Positions 58,552-64,000 of a stretch of 64,000 bases of DNA are shown here, in pieces. The stretch's first letter is position 1; every line of letters starts with the position of its first letter. This stretch comes from Prescottella soli (GTDB lineage Bacteria > Actinomycetota > Actinomycetes > Mycobacteriales > Mycobacteriaceae). The position numbers were made by a program, and so were the translations under genes. The stretch is from the NCBI RefSeq assembly GCF_040024445.1, contig NZ_CP157276.1, forward strand, positions 5,332,001-5,396,000. The letters run 5' to 3'. Under the pieces are notes generated by a model. It did no database searches and had not been told where the DNA came from. It saw nothing but the letters and a program-made list of their open reading frames with translations.

Positions 58552-58955
58552 GCAGATCATGATCTGCGTCACAGCGTGATCGAGACCACCCCCGAAAGGG
58601 GGCGGCATGTACCACTACACACAGCGAGTCAGCTGAACTCAGGGCAGTCCCTTCCGGCCTGGATCGGCGAGATCAACTGTCAGATATTGCGTGCGGTCCC
58701 GATGGCGTCCGCTGGAGTGACCGGCCAGTCGGCGACGGTCGTCCACACGTTCGATGCCAACCTGATCGCGCGGACGAAGTCGCCGGCGGGAACCTTCACG
58801 ATTGTGAAGATCAGATGGTGGCTGCGGTCGCGCCATACCAAGTCTCAATCCTCGAGACTGATGCCACGCTCAGGGCAACCGACCTTGCTAGGGCGACAGG
58901 TGCGCTCGTAGTAGGCGATGCAGTCCACCAAGGGACGAGGTACGTCGGACCGAAG
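58552..58955. other. 404-bp stretch without a gene
   Basis: Holds the upstream region of the acyl-CoA synthetase and the downstream region of the peptide-transporter operon. A small GAAA-loop hairpin (ccccc-gaaa-ggggg, 58589-58602) lies 38 bp upstream of the synthetase start. Open frames here have mixed codon use and no ribosome sites. No terminator for the transporter operon was seen. Confidence 0.4.
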
Positions 58956-59945
58956 TCAGACGTTGTGGCAGGCCACGTAGTGGCCGTCGTTCACCTCTCG
59001 TAACAGTGGTTCCTCTGCCGCACAGCGGTCGGTGGCCAGGGGGCAGCGGGTGCGGAATCGGCAGCCGGACGGCGGATCGAGGGGCGAGGGTAGGTCGCCT
59101 TCGATCTGCGGCGTGGAGTCGGCATCGCCGCGGTGCACGTCCGGGTCCGGGATCGATGCCAGCAACAGCTTCGCGTACGGGTGCAGTGCCTGCCGTTCCA
59201 TGTCGCGGCTGGGGGCGATCTCGCACACCTTGCCCAGGTACATCACCATCACGCGGTCGCTGATGTTCTTGACCACCGCCATGTTGTGGGCGATGAAGAT
59301 CATCGTGAGCTCGAACTCGGTCTTCGTCTTCTCGAGCAGGTTGAGGATCTGCGCCTGGACGGAGACGTCGAGACTGGAGACGGGCTCGTCGCAGATGAGG
59401 ACCTTCGGCTTGAGCATCATCGCGCGGGCGATGCACACACGCTGGCACTGGCCGCCCGACAGCTCACCCGGGAGCCGTTCCCAGACCATGTCCGGGTCCA
59501 ACCCGACGGCCTGGAGCAGTTCACGCCCCACATTGTCGAGGCGTTCCTTGTTCCGCTGACCCCACATGCGGGGGCCCTCGGTGACGAGATGCTTGACCTT
59601 GCGACGCGGGTTCAGCGACGAGATCGGGTCCTGCATGATCATCTGCATCTGAGCCCGGATCTTGCGCAGCGCGGACGGACTGAGCGTCGTGAGCTCGATG
59701 CCGTCGATCTCCACGCTGCCGGACTTGGGCGCCGGCAGTTGCAGGACGGCGCGGCCGGCCGTGGACTTGCCACAGCCGGATTCGCCGACGATGCCGAGGG
59801 TTTCGCCCGGCAGCAGATCGAAGCTGATGTTCGACACGGCGTGCACCGTCTGACCGCGCCCGGCGGGGAACTCGACGACGAGGTTCTCCACCGCGAGCAC
59901 GGGCTTGTCGTCCTTGCGCAGGTGCGCAACTCCACTACCGGCCAT
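58956..59945 (-). CDS. Oligopeptide/dipeptide ABC transporter ATP-binding protein (OppF/DppF-like)
   Basis: 329 codons from ATG 59945. Walker A is GIVGESGCGKSTAG, the signature LSGGQCQRVCIARAM, Walker B VLICDEPVSSLD and the H-loop FIAHNMAV. The C-terminal OppF/OppD extension with four cysteines (GCRFRTRCPLATDRC ... YVACHNV) probably binds an iron-sulfur cluster, as in Dpp/Opp ATPases. It pairs with the D subunit to power peptide import. Its start overlaps the stop of the preceding ATPase gene by one base (TGATG). Last gene of the operon. Confidence 0.93.
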   Translation of the reverse strand: MAGSGVAHLRKDDKPVLAVENLVVEFPAGRGQTVHAVSNISFDLLPGETLGIVGESGCGKSTAGRAVLQLPAPKSGSVEIDGIELTTLSPSALRKIRAQMQMIMQDPISSLNPRRKVKHLVTEGPRMWGQRNKERLDNVGRELLQAVGLDPDMVWERLPGELSGGQCQRVCIARAMMLKPKVLICDEPVSSLDVSVQAQILNLLEKTKTEFELTMIFIAHNMAVVKNISDRVMVMYLGKVCEIAPSRDMERQALHPYAKLLLASIPDPDVHRGDADSTPQIEGDLPSPLDPPSGCRFRTRCPLATDRCAAEEPLLREVNDGHYVACHNV

Positions 59946-61012
59946 CAGATGCTCTCCACTTCCAGCTCACGATCTTCCGCGCCCACGACACGGGGCACTC
60001 CGAGGTCGGCGACGCCGTCCAGCGGGAAGTGGCAGGCCACTTCGTGAGGATGGCGTGCGCCGACGGTGTCCGGGGCGGGCGTGAGCGTCGGCACGACCTC
60101 CCGGCACTTGGGCTGCGTGTACTTGCACCGGGATGCGAACGAGCAGCCCTTGGGCGGCTTCGTCATGTCCGGCAGGCCGCCGTCGATCGATTCGAGCCGG
60201 GTGTGGGGTTCCTGCTCGAGTCGGGGAACCGCGGCCAGCAGTGCCTCGGTGTACGGATGGCGCGGGCCCGCGAACAGCTGGCGGGTCGGCGCGGTCTCGA
60301 CGATCCGGCCCGCGTACATGACCGCGACGCGATCAGTCTGTCCGGCAACGACTCCGAGGTCGTGGCTGACGAGGATGCCTGCCATGCCCATCTCGGTCCG
60401 CAGGGAGTCGAGCAGTTCGAGGATCTGCTTCTGGACCGTGACGTCGAGGGCCGTGGTCGGCTCGTCGGCGATGGTCAGCTTCGGATCGCACGCCAGCGCC
60501 ATCGCGATGACCACGCGCTGGCGCATGCCGCCGGACAACTCGTGCGGGTACTGATCGATCCGACGCGTCGGCTCCGGGATCCGAACCTTGCGCAGCAGTT
60601 CGATCGCCCGTTCCCGAGCCTGGGTCTTGTCCAGACCGAGATGCGCACGCAGGGACTCGGTGATGTGCGTACCGATCCGCTTGAACGGGTTGAGCGCCGA
60701 CATCGGGTCCTGGAACACCATCGCGATGTCCTTGCCCCACAGCTGCTGCTGTTCCTTGCGGGTCAGCATCTGCATGTCCCGGCCCATGAACTGCACCTTG
60801 CCGGTGACCGAGGTGCCGCCACCGTCCGAGACCAGGCCCATGATGGTCTGTCCCAGAACGGATTTACCGGAGCCGGATTCGCCGACCAGACCGAGTGTCT
60901 CGCCGGCGTCGAGTTGGAGCGAGACGTGCTCGACCGCGCGGAGCTGCCCCCGCTTGGTGCGGAACCTGGTGGACACACCGTCCACCGTCAAAAGCGGTTC
61001 GTTGCTGCTCAC
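59945..61012 (-). CDS. Oligopeptide/dipeptide ABC transporter ATP-binding protein (OppD/DppD-like)
   Basis: 355 codons from ATG 61012. Walker A GLVGESGSGKSVLGQ, signature LSGGMRQRVVIAMAL, Walker B LTIADEPTTALD, H-loop LVSHDLGVV, and the cysteine-containing C-terminal domain GCSFASRCKYTQPKCREVVP. It forms a heterodimer with the F subunit on the cytoplasmic face of the permeases. The start overlaps the end of the permease C gene by 4 bp. Confidence 0.93.
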   Translation of the reverse strand: MSSNEPLLTVDGVSTRFRTKRGQLRAVEHVSLQLDAGETLGLVGESGSGKSVLGQTIMGLVSDGGGTSVTGKVQFMGRDMQMLTRKEQQQLWGKDIAMVFQDPMSALNPFKRIGTHITESLRAHLGLDKTQARERAIELLRKVRIPEPTRRIDQYPHELSGGMRQRVVIAMALACDPKLTIADEPTTALDVTVQKQILELLDSLRTEMGMAGILVSHDLGVVAGQTDRVAVMYAGRIVETAPTRQLFAGPRHPYTEALLAAVPRLEQEPHTRLESIDGGLPDMTKPPKGCSFASRCKYTQPKCREVVPTLTPAPDTVGARHPHEVACHFPLDGVADLGVPRVVGAEDRELEVESI

Positions 61013-62118
61013 AGTTTCACCTCCCGGGTGCCGCCGGTCTTCTTCTGGGCCTTCTCACCGACCATGTTGAACGCGAACACCGTCAGGAACAGGAACACGC
61101 CGGGCACCAGCACGATGTACGGATGCTGTTCGAAGACGTTGCCCTGACCCTCGGAGATCATGTTGCCCCACGTGGGTGACGGGGGCTGGATGCCGAGCCC
61201 GAGGAAGCTCAGCGACGCTTCCGCGACGATCATGACCGAGATCATGACCATGCCGAGCGACAGCAGAGGCAACGCGACGTTCGGTGCGATCTCGCGGACC
61301 ATGACACGCCACCTCGTCGCGCCCATCGCCCGTGCCGCCAGGACGAATTCGCGTTGTGAGAACACCAGGGTGTTTGCTCTGGCAATGCGAACCATGCTCG
61401 GTATCGCCAGCACCGCGAGGGCGAGCGAGACGTTGCGCAGGTTCGGCTGCAGCACCGACGCGAGCGCAATCAGCAGAATCAGCGCCGGAACCGCGAGCAG
61501 CGAGTTCGTCAGGACACCGATGATCCGGTCGACCTTGCCACCGAAGTAGCCGGCGAGGATACCGATCGCCCCGCCGATGAGGATGCCGATCGCGACCGCG
61601 GCCACCGCCACGATCAGCGAGGATCGGGCTCCGTAGATCGACCGAGCGAGCATGTCGAGTCCGAAGTTGTTGGTGCCCAGAGGATGGGATGAGAACAGGC
61701 TTGGCTCGGCGTAGCTCTTCGCACTGAGGGTCTTGGTGGTGTCCTCGTGCTCGGCCAGCGGCAGCAGGGGCGCCAGGACCACGGCGGCGATGAGCACTGC
61801 CAACCAGGCACACGACAGGATGAAGGTGAGGTCGAAGTCGGATCCGAACCGCGCGAGCCCGATTCGGCGCACACCCATGTAGAGCGCAACGAGCCCGACC
61901 ACGAAGATCGCGACCCTCGCGCCCATCACCAGTCCGCCGGCGCCGAGTCCGACACCCGCGGCGATGAGCCCGACCACGGTGAAGATCGCGCCGATCCGGT
62001 ACAGGTTGCGGCGTTCGGCGAGATCCGACGCGTTCGCCAGTTCCTCCGCGTCCGCGTCGTCGAGCACCCGGCCGGTGATGACCGGCATTTCGATGTCGTC
62101 GTTCTTGATCTCAGACAT
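61009..62118 (-). CDS. Peptide ABC transporter permease (OppC/DppC-like)
   Basis: 369 codons from ATG 62118, longer than the usual 280-300 because of a cytoplasmic N-terminal extension (EIKNDDIEMPVITGRVLDD) and two extra hydrophobic segments before the standard start (HPLGTNNFGLDMLARSIYGA). Six core helices and the ATPase-coupling loop EFVLAARAMGATRWRVMVRE are visible, with PNVALPLLSLG after it. It overlaps the B permease gene by 8 bp. Confidence 0.92.
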   Translation of the reverse strand: MSEIKNDDIEMPVITGRVLDDADAEELANASDLAERRNLYRIGAIFTVVGLIAAGVGLGAGGLVMGARVAIFVVGLVALYMGVRRIGLARFGSDFDLTFILSCAWLAVLIAAVVLAPLLPLAEHEDTTKTLSAKSYAEPSLFSSHPLGTNNFGLDMLARSIYGARSSLIVAVAAVAIGILIGGAIGILAGYFGGKVDRIIGVLTNSLLAVPALILLIALASVLQPNLRNVSLALAVLAIPSMVRIARANTLVFSQREFVLAARAMGATRWRVMVREIAPNVALPLLSLGMVMISVMIVAEASLSFLGLGIQPPSPTWGNMISEGQGNVFEQHPYIVLVPGVFLFLTVFAFNMVGEKAQKKTGGTREVKL

Positions 62119-63064
62119 GGGCTCGTCGGCTCCTTGGGTCGAGGTATCCGTAGGCGATGTCGATGACGCCGTTGGCCACCACGTAGATCACGGCGATCAC
62201 CAGAACCGCACCCTGCACCATCGGCATGTCACCCTGTTGGGCCGCACGCACGATCAGCGAGCCCATGCCCGGCAACGAGAACAGCGTCTCGACGATTACG
62301 GTGCTGCCGATCATCGACCCGAGCACGATGCCGAGCATCGTGATGAGCGAGAACGACGACGGCCGCAGAGCGTCGCTCAGCAGCAGCCGCGCATTCGACA
62401 TGCCCTTCGCCTTCGCGACGAGGATGAAGTTCTCCTTCAACGTCATCACCAGGTCGCTGCGCAGGATGCGGATGAACATCGCCATCTCGAGGAGACTGAT
62501 CGTGATCGCCGGCAGGACCGCGTGGTGGAGGTTCTCGCCGAGCCCCTCGGACACCCGCACCCACTGCGAACGTGGGAACCAGCCGAGGTAGTTGACCATC
62601 ACCATGATCAGCAGCAGACCCGACAGGAAGCTCGGGATCGACAGCACACCGAACGTGCATGCGCTGATCGCACGGTCGATCCACCCGCCCTGATGGCGGG
62701 CCGAGTACATCGCCAGCGGCACCGCCACGACGATCGCGATGAGCAGTCCCATCACGGCCAGCTGGATGCTGACCGGCAAAGCGGCACCGATGCTTTCGGT
62801 CACCGGTCCCTGCGGTGGCACCATCGAATTGCCGAGGTCGCCCTGCAGTGCGCCGGACAGCCAGTCCCAGTATCGAGTCAGGAAGGGGTCGTTCAGCCCC
62901 ATGTCCTGCCGCGCCTGCGCGTACTCCCCGGGTGTGCGCCCCTCGCCCAACATCGCAACGGAGGGGTCACCCGGGATGAGTGACACGAGCGCGAACGTTC
63001 CGAGACTGACGATGAAGAGCACGACGATCAACTCGACGATCTTATTGATCACTGTTCGCGCCAT
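62111..63064 (-). CDS. Peptide ABC transporter permease (OppB/DppB-like)
   Basis: 317 codons from ATG 63064. Six membrane helices, the OppB-type first helix and periplasmic-side loop (IVVLFIVSLGTFALVSLIPG, DPSVAMLGEGRTPGEYAQA), and the coupling loop NFILVAKAKGMSNARLLLSD. Forms the channel with the C permease. It begins 66 bp after the substrate-binding protein gene, in the same direction. Confidence 0.92.
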   Translation of the reverse strand: MARTVINKIVELIVVLFIVSLGTFALVSLIPGDPSVAMLGEGRTPGEYAQARQDMGLNDPFLTRYWDWLSGALQGDLGNSMVPPQGPVTESIGAALPVSIQLAVMGLLIAIVVAVPLAMYSARHQGGWIDRAISACTFGVLSIPSFLSGLLLIMVMVNYLGWFPRSQWVRVSEGLGENLHHAVLPAITISLLEMAMFIRILRSDLVMTLKENFILVAKAKGMSNARLLLSDALRPSSFSLITMLGIVLGSMIGSTVIVETLFSLPGMGSLIVRAAQQGDMPMVQGAVLVIAVIYVVANGVIDIAYGYLDPRSRRAHV

Positions 63065-63130
63065 CGCGTCACCGCCTCCTTCCTGTGTTCATGGGGCGCC
63101 CCGAATCCGCGTGATGCCATGTATCCGCCT

Positions 63131-64000
63131 CTAGGACGCGGATTTGGAAGAGAGCCAGGCATTTCCGAACAGCATGATCCCGTCCGCACTGGGGGTGATC
63201 CCGTGCGTATTCGTGCTCCACGGGATGAAGTACTTGCCCGCCCCCGCGACCGCCATTGGGTTCGTCGCGTTCACGACGGTCTGGATGTCCTCGAGGACTT
63301 TACGGCGGTCGTCATCCGTCGCTGCGGTCTGTAGCTTGCCGAGCAGTGCGTCCATCTCCGGGTTCTCGTAGCCGAGCACGTTCGACGTCGACGTGCTTGC
63401 GAGGCTGCCGTACATGCGCATGAACGGCGACTCGTCGAGCACGTTGAATCCCGACTCGCCGAGATCAAAGTCGTGCTGCACGTATGTCATCTTGACCAGG
63501 TCGTTGATGTTCGAGTTGTAGACGATGTCGACGGTGAACCCGACCGCCTGCAGCATCGACTGGACGGCGAGTGCCCTGCGCTGTGCTCCCGGCTCGTTCA
63601 GGCCAGCGTAAGTCAGCTTGCCCTCGTAGCCGTCGGCCTTGGCCTCGGCGAGCAGCTTCTTCGCGGTCTCCGGGTCGTAGCCGGTGCCCGCAACGTCGCC
63701 GTGCCACTGCGACCAGGACTGGAACATGTCGCTGCTTGGCATCCCGAAGCCGCCCTCGCCGCGTTCGTTGAATGTCTCCGGGTTGAACGCCGCGACGATC
63801 GCCTTCCGCACGCGCGGATCGGATGCGGCCCGGCCCTCGCGCTGGTTCAGGAGCTGCAGGCTGCCCATGTTGACGGTGTAGACGTAGCCGACGTCGCCGG
63901 CCTCGAGGGCGTTGTGCACCTCCTCAGCCCCGCGCAGGTAAGCGGCCTGGATCCCACCGGTGTGCAGCGCGTCCAGCTTGGCCTGCTCGCCGACGATCGC
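63131..64000 (-). CDS. Peptide ABC transporter substrate-binding protein, partial (OppA/DppA-like)
   Basis: The C-terminal 289 codons; the gene continues past the right edge, so the signal peptide is not seen. Family SBP_bac_5 patterns: NQREGRAASDPRVRKAIVAAF, in parts, GFGMPSSDMFQSWSQW, YDPETAKKLLAEAKADGYEG and VDIVYNSNINDLVKMTYVQH. It captures the ligand outside the membrane; in actinobacteria it is normally a lipoprotein. First gene of an A-B-C-D-F order operon. Peptides are the default ligand, but SBP_bac_5 proteins can also bind nickel, heme or siderophores. Confidence 0.92.
   Translation of the reverse strand, partial: AIVGEQAKLDALHTGGIQAAYLRGAEEVHNALEAGDVGYVYTVNMGSLQLLNQREGRAASDPRVRKAIVAAFNPETFNERGEGGFGMPSSDMFQSWSQWHGDVAGTGYDPETAKKLLAEAKADGYEGKLTYAGLNEPGAQRRALAVQSMLQAVGFTVDIVYNSNINDLVKMTYVQHDFDLGESGFNVLDESPFMRMYGSLASTSTSNVLGYENPEMDALLGKLQTAATDDDRRKVLEDIQTVVNATNPMAVAGAGKYFIPWSTNTHGITPSADGIMLFGNAWLSSKSAS

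Noticed and set aside
58609-58955. Open frames between the acyl-CoA synthetase and the peptide transporter
   Set aside because: Codon use is irregular, no start has a ribosome site, and no family is recognisable in any frame.

Overview
The window is GC-rich, densely coded DNA from an actinobacterium, most likely a mycolic-acid-containing member of the Mycobacteriales (Rhodococcus/Prescottella/Nocardia-like). This is inferred from gene content: a complete treX/treY/treZ set on the same side of ilvA as in mycobacteria, a mycofactocin-type SDR, two TIGR00027/PPM-type methyltransferases, a Tat-exported F420-dependent FGD2-like enzyme, an LGFP-repeat protein, a GAP/Sap-family exporter and actinobacterial class E and F sortases. 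No rRNA, canonical tRNA, CRISPR array or complete insertion sequence was seen.

Layout. 0-5 kb: the 3' part of poxB, ilvA, and a divergent TetR/MFS efflux pair with a duplicated operator. 5-17 kb: a surface-protein region with two giant exported proteins. The first has a propeller-like head, six DUF11 repeats and a GSL-repeat stalk, and is followed by a class F sortase. The second is an LPVTG adhesin with DUF5979-type domains, followed by a 46-codon peptide gene, a class E sortase and a small membrane protein. The region ends in a scar carrying the 3' tail of a second class F sortase gene, which runs into the 3' end of treZ.

17-38 kb: the trehalose genes are split. treZ (17-18.8 kb) is separated from the overlapping treX-treY pair (33.2-37.7 kb) by about 14.4 kb of accessory DNA. 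That DNA holds an SDR, methyltransferases, a disulfide oxidoreductase, a decayed DUF899 gene, an SGNH hydrolase, an IS110 remnant, small secreted peptides, an FGD2-like enzyme, a DUF4185-LGFP protein and an alpha/beta hydrolase. TreX debranches alpha-glucan, TreY converts its reducing end to a trehalose unit, and TreZ releases trehalose, the sugar needed for mycolyl transfer.

38-50 kb: a regulator-rich envelope region. It has two LuxR-type regulators, a DUF1254/DUF1214 protein, a GAP-family exporter, and a module of small PLDc_N-SHOCT, DUF6325 and SHOCT proteins. One PLDc_N-SHOCT component is duplicated 3 kb away beside the second LuxR gene. A holin-like/coiled-coil membrane pair, a SulP-like STAS remnant, a tyrosine phosphatase, an IS256 scrap and a QsdR-like TetR follow.

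50-64 kb: a secreted protein with a well-formed promoter, an Imm26-like/LRR protein, a zinc alcohol dehydrogenase, a PucR regulator, an acyl-CoA synthetase, and an Opp/Dpp peptide ABC transporter (F, D, C, B and a partial substrate-binding protein) that runs off the right edge. Family names come from reading motifs in the sequence; no database search was run.
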